From: Nocardia thailandica NBRC 100428
GTDB taxonomy: Bacteria; Actinomycetota; Actinomycetes; Mycobacteriales; Mycobacteriaceae
DNA: 62,813 nt
Reading direction: 5' to 3'
NCBI RefSeq assembly: GCF_000308795.1
Contig: NZ_BAGK01000310.1
Coordinates: forward strand, 1-62,813
In this document: in pieces, positions 16,659 through 25,962 of the stretch
Numbering within the stretch: position 1 is the stretch's first letter
Layout of the letters: every line of letters starts with the position of its first letter
Notes under the pieces: model-generated
The model's database searches: none
What the model saw: only the letters and a program-made list of their open reading frames with translations
What the model was told of the DNA's origin: nothing
Program-made: the position numbers and the translations under genes

Positions 16659-17264
16659 ATGCCTGCCACGAAATGGCTGCTGCCACTACTGCTGGTGAGC
16701 GTGGTCGGCTGCGGCCACGACACCAACCCCACCATCCCTGACCCCCCGGCCTCTACCACCGCGCCCCTGGTCCCCTCGGGGTTGTCGTGGCGGAGCTGGC
16801 AGGGCGTCGAACTGCCCTACACCAAGCAAGGCCCGGCCCACGCCGACGGTGCGGTCGCCTCGGGGTTCGACCGGTCACCGGCCGGTGCCGCGTTGGCCGC
16901 GATCCATGCCTCGGTCCGCATGGCGCTCGCCCCGGACGGGCAATGGCCGCAGGTCGGACAACACATGCTGGCCCCCGGCCTGGCCCGGGACGCTTGGGCG
17001 ACCGCGCGAGCGCAGGTCTCCATCACCGGCCCCGCCGGCGACGACGCACCCTCCATCCTCGGCTACTCCCTCGCCGAGTATTCCGAGGCGCAGGCGCGGG
17101 TGCAGATCTATGCCGGCTATCGCGACCAGTCCCTGACCTGCCACAACACCACCGTCATCTGGCACGGCAACGACTGGCGCCTGACCCTGTCCAACCCCGG
17201 CGACACCGCGATCACCGCCGTCACCACGACACCGCCCGACTTGGTCGCCCTGACCCACCCCTGA
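16659..17264 (+). CDS. Lipoprotein of the transfer operon
   Basis: The N-terminus MPATKWLLPLLLVSVVG-C ends in a good lipobox (VVGC). The mature part begins with WRSWQGVELPYTKQGPAHA followed by GFDRSPAGAALAAIHASVR. The same order (aromatic, x-G-x-x-x-P, GPA, GF-x-R/H-x-P-x-GA-x-LA) recurs in the next gene, so the two are paralogues. The domain ends with WHGNDWRLTL. Such surface domains are frequent in actinobacterial type IV secretion loci. It likely faces the cell-wall space near the channel. Confidence 0.7.
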   Translation: MPATKWLLPLLLVSVVGCGHDTNPTIPDPPASTTAPLVPSGLSWRSWQGVELPYTKQGPAHADGAVASGFDRSPAGAALAAIHASVRMALAPDGQWPQVGQHMLAPGLARDAWATARAQVSITGPAGDDAPSILGYSLAEYSEAQARVQIYAGYRDQSLTCHNTTVIWHGNDWRLTLSNPGDTAITAVTTTPPDLVALTHP

Positions 17265-17273
17265 GGACACACC

Positions 17274-18083
17274 GTGCGCTCCTACCGACTCCTCACCATC
17301 CTGCTCGCCCTGCTCGCCGTCGTCGTGACCGCCACGTTCGTTGCCATCACCCACACCGACACCGACTCCAGTTCCCGGGGTAGAACATCCCCGTCGCCGG
17401 CTCCGAGCTCGGGTCTGTCCGCCACGTCCTCGGCGGTGCCGACCAGCCGTCCGCCGACGGTGGACCTGTACGGCAACCGACTCGAGGTCCCCGCCACCGA
17501 CGCCGGGACAGCACGCCCACAGGCCGGGACACCGATCGATCCCGGCCGCCCGGACTATCTCTGCGCTGCACCCGAAGGACTGCAGTGGCAACGGATCTGG
17601 AATGGCGCCGCGGTCCCGGTCTCGACCGGCGACGGACCCGCCCGGGTGCAGGACGGCATCGCCTCAGGCTTCGCGCGTACACCGCAGGGGGCGGTGCTGG
17701 CTGGTCTCGATGCTTTCGGGCGGGCGCTGTCGGCCCCGGAGGGTGTGTGGCAGCAGGTAGTGCGTCAGCGCTACTACATCGGCGACCCCGCCGACGCGCT
17801 GGTCGCGCGTTTCCAACGTTCCCGCGCGAACACCCCCGATGCCGCCCGCTATGTCGTGGTCCCCGACGGTGTCCGCGTCCAGGCCGGCTACGACCCGGAC
17901 ATGGCAGTCGTCGAGATCGCCTCCCGTTCCGGCAGTGGATACGCGGTGTCGGCGTGGCCGATGGCATGGATCGACGGCGACTGGCGGGTGCGAGTGCCCG
18001 ACGACCTCGAGTCGCTGTGGCGCCCCAACACCTTCACCGCGGCGAGCCTGACCGGATTCGGCACCTGGAAGCCACGCCCATGA
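17274..18083 (+). CDS. Membrane-anchored paralogue of the preceding lipoprotein
   Basis: It starts at GTG 17274 and carries an uncleaved anchor (LLTILLALLAVVVTATFVAI) instead of a lipobox. After a Ser/Pro linker the shared domain appears: LQWQRIWNGAAVPVSTGDGP, GIASGFARTPQGAVLAGLDA and a terminal WIDGDWRVRVP. A Cys near residue 95 lies in DYLCAAPEG. The pair may form a heteromeric surface part of the secretion machine. The stop overlaps the VirB6-like start as ATGA. Confidence 0.65.
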   Translation: MRSYRLLTILLALLAVVVTATFVAITHTDTDSSSRGRTSPSPAPSSGLSATSSAVPTSRPPTVDLYGNRLEVPATDAGTARPQAGTPIDPGRPDYLCAAPEGLQWQRIWNGAAVPVSTGDGPARVQDGIASGFARTPQGAVLAGLDAFGRALSAPEGVWQQVVRQRYYIGDPADALVARFQRSRANTPDAARYVVVPDGVRVQAGYDPDMAVVEIASRSGSGYAVSAWPMAWIDGDWRVRVPDDLESLWRPNTFTAASLTGFGTWKPRP

Positions 18084-19480
18084 CCACCCTGCACACCCAA
18101 CTCCCCGAATCAGTGTGTGACCTGCCACTACCCACGGCAGCGGCCTGCAAGGCAGCGGCCGACACCGCCTCCAAAGCAGCCGACAGCGCCATCGAGAACT
18201 TGGCTGACCTGCTGATCAACGGATTCACCCGACTTCTGCGGGTCGTGACGGTGTGGTGGACGAACTTACCTTCACCGGATCTGTTGTCCACGAGAGGCGG
18301 TAGCGGTAGCGCGCTGGCAGCAGTACGGGACTACACCAGCGAACTGCAGGCACTGTTCCTCACCACCGGGATCGTGTTGGCCGCCGCGCGTCTGGCCTTG
18401 GCCAAACGCGGCGCGGCCGCGGGGGAGGCGCAGGAAGCGTTTCTCATGCTCGCCCGCGCGGTGATCGCCGCCTCGCTGCTGGGCACGGTGATCGCGGTCG
18501 CAACCAGTACCGGCGACGCCTTCGCCGAATGGGTCCTCTACGATGCCGCTGGCGCCGACCTGACCGCCACCGTGCAAAGGATGAGCGACTTCGACGCCTC
18601 CGGCGGCGCGGGCCTCGGCGCCGGAGTCTTGATCGTGATCGGGTTGCTCGGCGTGATCAGTTCCCTGATCCAGCTGGCGATGCTCGTCGTCCGCCAAGCC
18701 CTGCTCATCCTGGTCGTGGCCGTCATCCCGATCGTCGCCGCCGCCTCAGGAACCACCGCGGGCGGGCAGGCCTACAAGAAACTGTTGTCGTGGGCGTTGG
18801 CGTTCGTTCTGTGGAAGCCGGTCGGCGCGCTGGTCTACGCGGTGGCGTTCACCGTCGCCGGCCGCGCTGACAAGGACGACACCCACACGTTCCTGCTCGG
18901 CCTGATCCTGCTGTTGATGACCGTGGTCGTCCTGCCCGCCTTGATCCGGCTCGTCGCCCCCGCAGTTGCCACGCTCGGCGGCGGTGGCGGAGCGAGCGCG
19001 GTGCTGGCCGGGGCTGCCGTGGGGACCGCGATGTCAGCGGCAGGAAACCGCTCCCAAGCCCGCCCGATGAGCGAAACCGACAGTGGCAGCGCCACCTCGG
19101 GCGCCAGCAGCAGCGGGAGTGGCAGTGGAGGCGGTTCTGGATCGCAAGAGGCCGGCGGCCGGGTGATGGCTGCGCTGCCGTCTGGTTCTGGAGGCAGCTC
19201 CGCCGGTGGTGGCGGATCCGGTGGCTCTGGTGGAGGTGGTGGTGTTCGGACCGGTGGCGGTACCGGGCAGGGAGCCAGTGCCGGTCAGGCAGCGGGGTCG
19301 GGCGGTGCCAGCGGTATGAGTGGTGCCGCGGCGGCAGGTCCCGCCGGTGCGGCGGTGATCGCGGCCCATGCCGGTGCTGCCGCGCTGCAGCAGGCCGCTT
19401 CGCTGGCCGGTCAGGCGTTGCCGCCCGAATCGGCGGCGACCGACATGGACATGCCGGGTCCGGGGGAGGTGCGGCGATGA
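18080..19480 (+). CDS. VirB6/TrbL-like polytopic membrane protein
   Basis: The 466-residue product has an N-terminal part with paired cysteines (SVCDLPLPTAAACKAA), then about six hydrophobic segments between residues 80 and 320, for example VLIVIGLLGVISSLIQLAML and ALLILVVAVIPIVAAASGTT. The segment WALAFVLWKPVGALVYAVAF is a hallmark of VirB6/TrbL channel proteins in Gram-positive conjugation systems. A long Gly/Ser-rich tail (about residues 330-430) and an Ala-rich end follow. It should form the inner-membrane channel. It overlaps both neighbours. Confidence 0.8.
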   Translation: MTTLHTQLPESVCDLPLPTAAACKAAADTASKAADSAIENLADLLINGFTRLLRVVTVWWTNLPSPDLLSTRGGSGSALAAVRDYTSELQALFLTTGIVLAAARLALAKRGAAAGEAQEAFLMLARAVIAASLLGTVIAVATSTGDAFAEWVLYDAAGADLTATVQRMSDFDASGGAGLGAGVLIVIGLLGVISSLIQLAMLVVRQALLILVVAVIPIVAAASGTTAGGQAYKKLLSWALAFVLWKPVGALVYAVAFTVAGRADKDDTHTFLLGLILLLMTVVVLPALIRLVAPAVATLGGGGGASAVLAGAAVGTAMSAAGNRSQARPMSETDSGSATSGASSSGSGSGGGSGSQEAGGRVMAALPSGSGGSSAGGGGSGGSGGGGGVRTGGGTGQGASAGQAAGSGGASGMSGAAAAGPAGAAVIAAHAGAAALQQAASLAGQALPPESAATDMDMPGPGEVRR

Positions 19481-20952
19481 GCACCCCTCGCATGTACGGG
19501 CGCTGGGAGAAACCTCGCAGTGCAGGATTTTTCGGCCTCACCTGGGGCGTCTCGCTGCTCGGGTTGGGGCTGATCGTGACAGTGATGGTCGGGTTCATGA
19601 TCACCCGGTCACTGCCGGTCGCTGGGACACTGCTGGGGGCCGCGGCGCTGGTGTTCACCCCGTTGGCGATCACGCGAGGCGGGCGGACCGGCTGGGAGCT
19701 GGTGTTGCTGCGGGCACAGTTCGCGATAGCGAGATCCCGTGGCGAACTCACCTACCGCTCTGGGCGGTTCTCCCGTCTCCCCGGCATTGCGAAACTGCCA
19801 GGGCTGTTGGCTGATTCGCGTCTGACCGAGTACGAGACCCCCGGTGGGCATCGGTTCGCGATGCTGCACATTCGCCGCACCGACCACTACACCGTGATCC
19901 TGCGCGTGATCCCGCGCGGGAAGGAACTGGTCGACCAAGCCCAGATCGACGCCTGGGTCGACGGCTACGGCCATTTCCTGGCCGCACAGTCCCGCGGCGG
20001 GGAAGTGGTCGCGGTGACCGCGGTACTGGACACAGTCGTCGAGACCCGGCTCAAACAAGCCCGAGAGGTCGCGCGCCTGGTCCGTCCCGAGGCTCCTGAT
20101 TTCGCGGCCCGGGTGATGCGCGAAGCCGCCGCCGACAGCGGCGGGGTCGGGGTGCGGATCGAAGCCCGGATCTCGATCACCTTCCGGGCGATCGGGCGGG
20201 GCCGGATCCGTCGTAATCAGGCCGAGCAGGCCCGCGAGATCGGACAGCGACTGCAGTCGGTGCTGTCCCAGCTCGCCCGCGCCGGCTTGCCCGCGACCCC
20301 GATGCAGGCGTGGGAACTGCTCGGGCTGGTCCGCTCCCGCTACGACCTCGCCTCCCAGCGTGACGTGGAAGCCGCCGGTACGGCGATCACGCAGTCGCAG
20401 TCCTGGGATTCGGTGGGCCCGATCTCGCATCTGGATCGTTGGGATCACTACGTCCATGACGGAGCCCGCTCGATCACCTGGGAAATGGACAGCGCCCCCC
20501 GCGGGGCGGTCATGGAAACCGTCCTCGAGGAACTGCTGCGGCCCCGTCCGGACGTGCCGCGGAAACGCGTGGCGATCGTGTACCGCCTGCACTCGGCCGC
20601 TGAGGCCACCTCGCTGGTCGATTCGGATTTCCGGGACGCGGTCGCCGCGGAGCAGACCGAGCGTGGGATCGCTTCGGCGTCGGCGCGGATCCGGGTCGGC
20701 AACACGCAAGCCGCCCGCCAGGAACAAGCCCGCGGTGCCGGCCTCACGAGGTTCGGGGTGCTGGTGACAGTGAGTGATCACCTCGACGGTGACCTGCCCG
20801 GCATCGAAGCCTCGGTGAAAGGCATGGCTGCGGCCAGCCGGTTGTCGGTGCGGCGCTGCTACGGCTACCAGGCCGCTGCGTTCGCGGCCTCGCTGGGTAT
20901 CGGGTTGGTCCTGCCCGAGCACGCGTCGATCTCGAAGCGAGTCTCAGCATGA
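19477..20952 (+). CDS. SCO6880-like type IV secretion protein (PrgI/VirB4 N-terminal type)
   Basis: The 491-residue protein starts with MYGRWEKPRSAGFFGLTWGV and two membrane helices (GLGLIVTVMVGFMITRSLPV and the next 20 residues), the PrgI/VirB3-like part. The cytosolic remainder (WELVLLRAQFAIARSRGEL, DSRLTEYETPGGHRFAMLHI, GPISHLDRWDHYVHDGARS) matches the SCO6880 family, in which the N-terminal half of VirB4 is encoded apart from its ATPase half. It likely docks the ATPase of the next gene to the channel. The frames overlap by ATGA. Confidence 0.8.
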   Translation: MSTPRMYGRWEKPRSAGFFGLTWGVSLLGLGLIVTVMVGFMITRSLPVAGTLLGAAALVFTPLAITRGGRTGWELVLLRAQFAIARSRGELTYRSGRFSRLPGIAKLPGLLADSRLTEYETPGGHRFAMLHIRRTDHYTVILRVIPRGKELVDQAQIDAWVDGYGHFLAAQSRGGEVVAVTAVLDTVVETRLKQAREVARLVRPEAPDFAARVMREAAADSGGVGVRIEARISITFRAIGRGRIRRNQAEQAREIGQRLQSVLSQLARAGLPATPMQAWELLGLVRSRYDLASQRDVEAAGTAITQSQSWDSVGPISHLDRWDHYVHDGARSITWEMDSAPRGAVMETVLEELLRPRPDVPRKRVAIVYRLHSAAEATSLVDSDFRDAVAAEQTERGIASASARIRVGNTQAARQEQARGAGLTRFGVLVTVSDHLDGDLPGIEASVKGMAAASRLSVRRCYGYQAAAFAASLGIGLVLPEHASISKRVSA

Positions 20953-22640
20953 CCCGCCGCGAACCCCGGACTGAACTGGTTGGCGGGATCCGGGTCTTGA
21001 CCAGCCGCCGTCGTGCCGAGTTCGAAGCCGCCGCGCAAACTGGTGGATGGCGGGGTTGGCTGGCCCGGACGGCACTGTCTAGCGACGACCACCGGCGGGC
21101 TACTGCCGCCCGCCGTGAAGATGGCGGCCGTTCTGACGGGTTCGCCCTGGACCCGCCTCTGGTCACCGACCGCGGTTACGCCGGTCTCGGTGGAGGTCGC
21201 GCGGCGGTGGTGCCGCGGACGCCGGAGTGGCGGGCTACCACGGTGCAGGTGGCCGGTCTGTGGCCGTTCTGTGTGGGCGCGACGGCTCCTACCGCGGGTG
21301 TGCCGGTGGGCTCGCATTACATCACTGGCGCGCCGGTGCATTTCGATCCGATGAGCTGGTTCCGGAGCGGGTTCATCACCGCCCCCATCGCGTTCGTGCT
21401 CGCGCTCAACGGTTTCGGCAAGTCGTCGCTGATCCGGCGGATTGTGGTGGGTGCGGTGGCGGCGGGGGAGACGGTGCTGTGCATGGGTGACACCAAGCCT
21501 GACTATCGCGACCTCGTCGAAGAGCTCGGTGGTCAGGTGGTCGATGTCGGGTACGGGCACGGCACCATCAACCCCCTCGACGTCGGCGCCCTCGGCTCGG
21601 TCCTGGACCGGCTCACCGACCCCGACCAGCGCCGTCAGGTCGCGGCCCGGATCGAGGCCGGACAGGTCAACATCGTCGCCGGACTCATCGAACTCGTCCG
21701 CGGGTCCCGCGTCGCGGACTACGAAGAAGTCCTCCTGGCGGCGGGCCTTCGCGAGCTCTACAGCAGCAGTGGTGGTTTCAGCCACCATCAGCCACCGCTG
21801 CTGCGAGATCTCCTGGCGGTGATCTCCACCGGCGCCGACCGGTTGCGCGAGTTCGCCGAGGAAGACGACGAGGCCACCTACCGGGCGTCGACCAAACCCC
21901 TGCGCCGGTCGTTGCGGGCGTTGGTGGAGGGCCCGTTCGGCGCGATCTTCAACGGCGCCACCAGCACCCGCCTCAACCTGGACGCCTCGGCGGTGTGTGT
22001 CGATATCTCCCGGATCCCCGAGGGCGACACGAAGCTGCTCGCGGCGGTGCTGATGGTGTGCTGGTCCGCTGGTTTCGGCGCGGTCGCCGCCGCCCACGCC
22101 CTCGCTGATGCCGGACTCGCGCGCAAACGCACGTTCGAGGTCGTCATGGACGAGATCTGGCGTGTGCTCGGGGTGGGGGAGTTCATGGTCGACCGGGTCG
22201 ATGCCCTCACCCGCCTCAACCGGGGCCTCGCGACGGGGCTGATCATGTGCTCACACACGATCAAAGACCTCGCCGCCTTCGATTCGACTGCCGCGCAGAC
22301 CAAAGCGCTCGGCTTCTTCGAACGGGCGCGGGCGAAGATCATCGGCCCGGTCGGGCCCGAGGAAGCCACCCGGATCGCGGCCGTAGCGGGCATGACCTCG
22401 ACCGAGAAACTCCTCGTCACCTCCTGGGCCGCCCCGCGCCCGCCCACCGACGACGACCTCACCACCGGCCGCCGCGAAACCCCGCCCGGAACAGGCTGTT
22501 TCCTACTCAAGACCGGCGAAGCCGCCGAGCCGGGGATTCCGTTCCGGGTGCATTTCACCCCGTCAGAGCGGGCGGCGGATGTGCACAACACCAACAAACG
22601 CTTCGACTTCGACGAACCGCTGCAGCGGGGTGAGCGGTGA
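20949..22640 (+). CDS. VirB4-like conjugation ATPase
   Basis: In this 563-residue protein the Walker A loop LALNGFGKSSLIRR (Lys158) is followed by VLCMGDTKPDYRDLVEELGG, a signature of VirB4/TraC-type ATPases. Walker B is FEVVMDEIWRVL (Asp401, Glu402), and ATGLIMCSHTIKDL looks like the sensor region. The N-terminal 130 residues contain RAAVVPRTPEWRATTVQVAG and GSHYITGAPVHFDPMSWFRS. It should power pilus or channel assembly and substrate export at the inner membrane. It is the catalytic half of a split VirB4 with the preceding SCO6880-like protein. Confidence 0.88.
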   Translation: MTRREPRTELVGGIRVLTSRRRAEFEAAAQTGGWRGWLARTALSSDDHRRATAARREDGGRSDGFALDPPLVTDRGYAGLGGGRAAVVPRTPEWRATTVQVAGLWPFCVGATAPTAGVPVGSHYITGAPVHFDPMSWFRSGFITAPIAFVLALNGFGKSSLIRRIVVGAVAAGETVLCMGDTKPDYRDLVEELGGQVVDVGYGHGTINPLDVGALGSVLDRLTDPDQRRQVAARIEAGQVNIVAGLIELVRGSRVADYEEVLLAAGLRELYSSSGGFSHHQPPLLRDLLAVISTGADRLREFAEEDDEATYRASTKPLRRSLRALVEGPFGAIFNGATSTRLNLDASAVCVDISRIPEGDTKLLAAVLMVCWSAGFGAVAAAHALADAGLARKRTFEVVMDEIWRVLGVGEFMVDRVDALTRLNRGLATGLIMCSHTIKDLAAFDSTAAQTKALGFFERARAKIIGPVGPEEATRIAAVAGMTSTEKLLVTSWAAPRPPTDDDLTTGRRETPPGTGCFLLKTGEAAEPGIPFRVHFTPSERAADVHNTNKRFDFDEPLQRGER

Positions 22641-23782
22641 TGGAGTCCGAGGCTATGCCCGCCGGCCTGGTGTGGACGATCCTGGGGATGCCGCTGGTCG
22701 TGCTGCTGATCTTGATTCTGGTCGCCCTCGGCAGCGAAACCCCGAAAGACTGCACGACGGGCACCGGCCACAGCGCCGGCGTCAACGGTGAGGCCGGGGT
22801 GAGCGTGGCGGGCCTGTCGGAGGCGCAGCTCGCGTTGGCCCGCAACGGTGTGGTCATCGGCAAGCAGCGCGGCATGCCCGAATCAGTGATCTTGGCCGAG
22901 CTCGCCGCGCAGGCCACTGAGTCCAGCTTCCGCAACCTCGCCAACTCGAACGTGCCGGCGAGTCTGGGCTACGCCAATGACGGGGTCGGCTCCAACTACG
23001 ACAGCGTGGGCCCGCATCAGATCCGGGTCAGCGTCCACAGCGATCTCGCGCTGGCCGACCTGATGGATCCGGTGTTCCAGATCAACTGGTTCTACGACAA
23101 GGCCGAAGCCATCCCCGGCGCGGAGACGACGGCGCCGGCCGATCTGGCGCAGGCCATCGAGCGCTCCTCGCCGAACGCCTACGCCAGCCAACTCGACCTG
23201 GCCGCGCGCCTGTATGACGAATTCTCTGGTATCGACACGGGCGCATCGGCTTTCGCCGCAGGACGTTTCGGTGGGTGCGGTTCTGGGGGATCGGGTGCTC
23301 CGTTGACCGCTGCGGAACCCAGTGGGTTCGGGCGGGAGGTGATCGCGGCCGCCCACCGGTGGCTGGGCACCGACTACGTCTGGGGCGGCGGCGACGCCGA
23401 CGGGCCCACCATGGGCGGATTCGACTGCAGCGGCCTGACGTTGTATGCGGTGTATCAGGCCTCAGGTGGGCAGATCCGGCTTGCGCACTACACCCAAGCC
23501 CAACAGGACGACTCCCGCGCCCAAGTCGTGCCGTTCGCGGACCGACAGCCCGGCGACCTCATCTACTTCACCTCGCCCGGTGACGCGGATTCTCACCACG
23601 TCGGGGTGTACTACGGGCGGGACGAGCAGGGCCGGGACCTGCTTTTGCATGCTCCGCAGACCGGGCAGACGGTCACGATCACCCCACTCTCCGCGTGGGA
23701 CGGCGAGCGCATGGATGTACGCCGGTTTGGGCAGACCGCCGCCATCGGTGACACATCCGGTGCGCCGGGAGCACGTTCATGA
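22640..23782 (+). CDS. Peptidoglycan hydrolase with NlpC/P60 domain
   Basis: I use ATG 22640; GTG 22637 overlaps the preceding stop and is equally possible. A single membrane helix (VWTILGMPLVVLLILILVAL) anchors the protein. Residues about 75-170 (MPESVILAELAAQATESSFR and YDSVGPHQIRVSVH) resemble a transglycosylase-like fold. The C-terminal NlpC/P60 domain has Cys263 in FDCSGL, His320 in HHVGVYYG and His337 in LLHAPQTG. Such proteins open the cell wall for the secretion channel in Gram-positive conjugation (VirB1-like role). Confidence 0.88.
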   Translation: MESEAMPAGLVWTILGMPLVVLLILILVALGSETPKDCTTGTGHSAGVNGEAGVSVAGLSEAQLALARNGVVIGKQRGMPESVILAELAAQATESSFRNLANSNVPASLGYANDGVGSNYDSVGPHQIRVSVHSDLALADLMDPVFQINWFYDKAEAIPGAETTAPADLAQAIERSSPNAYASQLDLAARLYDEFSGIDTGASAFAAGRFGGCGSGGSGAPLTAAEPSGFGREVIAAAHRWLGTDYVWGGGDADGPTMGGFDCSGLTLYAVYQASGGQIRLAHYTQAQQDDSRAQVVPFADRQPGDLIYFTSPGDADSHHVGVYYGRDEQGRDLLLHAPQTGQTVTITPLSAWDGERMDVRRFGQTAAIGDTSGAPGARS

Positions 23783-24438
23783 GCGGGCGGGACACTCCGG
23801 CGGTCGAGGCCGGGTACATCGACCCCGAGAGTCTCGTCGACCGCTACCGGCTGGTGTTGATGGCGATGACCAGCACCGAGGAGCTGGACCGGTTCGCCAT
23901 CGGTCATGGCATCGACACCCACTACCTGGCGGGGCGTTTCATCACCGCGGTGCGGGAACAGGCCGGGATCGACTACGAGCAGTTGCTGGGTGTGGAAGCC
24001 GCGCGTGCCGGGGTGGATTCGGTGCTGGCCGACCGTGCGAGGGTCGGCCCCCACTTTCATCTCTGCTCCGCGGCCACCACTGACCTGTTCACCGTCTGCA
24101 CCGGTGACGGCCGGCCGGTCTGGCGTGAACGTTTCACCGCTGACGAGCTCGCCCTCGGCGCGGTGTCGACGGTCGCTGCGATGAAAGCCATCGGGCTGGC
24201 CGGCCGGTGCCTCGGGGAGTGGGGTGCCCGTGCCGGGACCCTGCGCCTGCACCTGGCCTGCAACCACGGCATCGACTGGGCACGTCTGCATCGCCATGCC
24301 GGCGGCCTGTCCCTCGTGGTTCATATCGCCACCGTCCCGGTCGACAATCCCGCCGCCCAACAGTGCCTGCACCGCGAACCGGTGTCGCCGCGCTACCTCG
24401 ACCTGTCCGATCTCTTCGACCCCGGAGCTCTGCCATGA
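23779..24438 (+). CDS. Hypothetical cytosolic protein of the transfer operon
   Basis: The 219-residue product overlaps both neighbours by four bases. It has no signal or membrane segment. Readable parts are a helical N-terminus (DPESLVDRYRLVLMAMTSTE), a segment ADRARVGPHFHLCSAATTDL and a strand-rich C-terminus (LSLVVHIATVPVDNP). I do not recognise the family. Its place between the wall hydrolase and a lipoprotein gene suggests a role in transfer. Confidence 0.55.
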   Translation: MSGRDTPAVEAGYIDPESLVDRYRLVLMAMTSTEELDRFAIGHGIDTHYLAGRFITAVREQAGIDYEQLLGVEAARAGVDSVLADRARVGPHFHLCSAATTDLFTVCTGDGRPVWRERFTADELALGAVSTVAAMKAIGLAGRCLGEWGARAGTLRLHLACNHGIDWARLHRHAGGLSLVVHIATVPVDNPAAQQCLHREPVSPRYLDLSDLFDPGALP

Positions 24439-24958
24439 CCTCACCGCGTGTTCTGTTCGCCATCTTGCTCGCCGGTGTGGCGGGGTGCAGTGCTCACGAT
24501 CGACCGCTGATCACGCCGACGTGTGGGGCAGAACCGTTCCCGCCGCCACACGCGCAGATCCCGCCGTGCTCGGCGGTCGATGTCCTGCACGGAGCTGTGC
24601 GCACTCTCTACCGGCTCGACCCCGCCGGCGGTCTCGACCCGCGGGTCGTTTTCGAGGCGGCTCGTCCGTTGATGAGCGGGCAGTTCGCGGTGACGGCGGG
24701 ACCGGGGGTGTCGATGTGGTCGCCGATCACGGTCACCGAATGGCAGACCTGGGTCGACGACCACCTCACTGTGACCTCGGATGTGAAGGTCACCGCTGAT
24801 GATCACCCGGCCGATACCGCCACCAGCACCGCCCGGGTCCTGGCTGTGCACCTCACCCCGAAGGGCGGGCGTCGGTGGAGTTCGCGGTCTATGCCCGCGT
24901 GACCCGTGCTGGCGCGGCACGGGGGTGGCTGTTGGCTGATGTGAAGGTGCTGTCGTGA
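24435..24958 (+). CDS. Lipoprotein of the transfer operon, frame break near 24860
   Basis: The N-terminus MTSPRVLFAILLAGVAG-C has a clear lipobox (VAGC). The domain contains DVLHGAVRTLYRLDPAGGL and WSPITVTEWQTWVDDHL. In the open frame the protein ends in a low-quality tail at 24902. Shifted by one base near 24860 it continues SVEFAVYARVTRAGAARGW to a stop at 24958 that overlaps the next start as GTGA, as elsewhere in this operon. The corrected protein has about 174 residues and may be an NTF2-like surface domain. Confidence 0.6.
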
Positions 24959-25950
24959 CCGGCGGGGACCCGGTCGAGGAGGGCGGGCAGCAGGTTCGGC
25001 AGGGTTTCATCCAGGCGTTGCAGACCGCGCAGATGACCGCCGGGCTGATGCGTGGCCGCGGCGGCGAATCCCGGTCACAAGCGGAGTCCGAGCAACGCCA
25101 AGCCCACGCCGAGGCCAAAGAGCAACGCTCCCGGCTCGAGCATCAGGTCCGGGTCCTCGATACCGCGGCCGCCGCAGAGGAACGCGCCACCCTCCACGCC
25201 GCGAAACTGCGCGAAGTCGAAGCACGCATCGCCAACGCGCAAGCAGTCACCGAGGCCGAGGTCGCGCACAAGGCCCGCCAGAACGAACGCGCGGAGAAAG
25301 ACTTCCAGCGCCGCGAGCACGCCGGCGCTCAGGAAGCCGGCCAGTCAGCCGAGTTCCACCGGGCACGGATCGCTGGCTACACCAACCGCGAGGCCCGTGA
25401 GTCCGCCTTGCACGACCTCGATGTCGAGAACAAGAGGTTGCGGATCGAGATCCTGCGCCGCAACGCCGGTTTCACCGAAACACTCGCCAATGAACAGGGT
25501 CCGACCGCAGCACGGACCGCTGCCTCTACCGCAGCGTTCGCTGCCGCCGACGCCACCGCTGAGGAATCGGCCACCCACGCTGGTGACGCTGACGCATTCC
25601 GGGACCGCTACACCGCCGACACCGGCCACACCCCACCCACCAGCACCGAGCTGGGCGACCAGCCCGGCGATCTGCAGGCTCCGAGCGGGGAGCTCGTCCG
25701 GATCACCGAGGGCCTCACCCGTGAGGCGGTAGTGCGGGGCGAGCTGCTGGAACTTGGCGCCGATTCGATCCTCGACATCACTGAAGATCCCCCATCCGGA
25801 GGCACGGTGATCGACGCGGCCGTCGACGCCACCGGAGTCAGCGATATCGACCCCACCGCACCAGACCCGGTTATCGAGGACGGCGTGGATCCGGTCGCGG
25901 GCGCGGGGTGGCCGCGGGAGCGGGGCGCGGGTGGGGAGGTCGCGCGGTGA
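24955..25950 (+). CDS. Long coiled-coil protein of the transfer operon
   Basis: The 331-residue protein begins by overlap with the lipoprotein stop. Residues about 35-185 are one charged coiled coil (RSQAESEQRQAHAEAKEQRS, HDLDVENKRLRIEILRR). The C-terminal 130 residues are acidic and disordered (ITEDPPSGGTVIDAAVDATG). It has no membrane segment and could be a cytosolic scaffold or tether. It precedes the tandem paralogue family and shares no obvious motif with it. Confidence 0.6.
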   Translation: MTGGDPVEEGGQQVRQGFIQALQTAQMTAGLMRGRGGESRSQAESEQRQAHAEAKEQRSRLEHQVRVLDTAAAAEERATLHAAKLREVEARIANAQAVTEAEVAHKARQNERAEKDFQRREHAGAQEAGQSAEFHRARIAGYTNREARESALHDLDVENKRLRIEILRRNAGFTETLANEQGPTAARTAASTAAFAAADATAEESATHAGDADAFRDRYTADTGHTPPTSTELGDQPGDLQAPSGELVRITEGLTREAVVRGELLELGADSILDITEDPPSGGTVIDAAVDATGVSDIDPTAPDPVIEDGVDPVAGAGWPRERGAGGEVAR

Positions 25951-25962
25951 CCGGGTTCGGGG

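Noticed and set aside
19609..20922. 437-codon minus-strand frame
   Set aside because: It mirrors the SCO6880-like gene; high GC leaves the opposite frame open without meaning.
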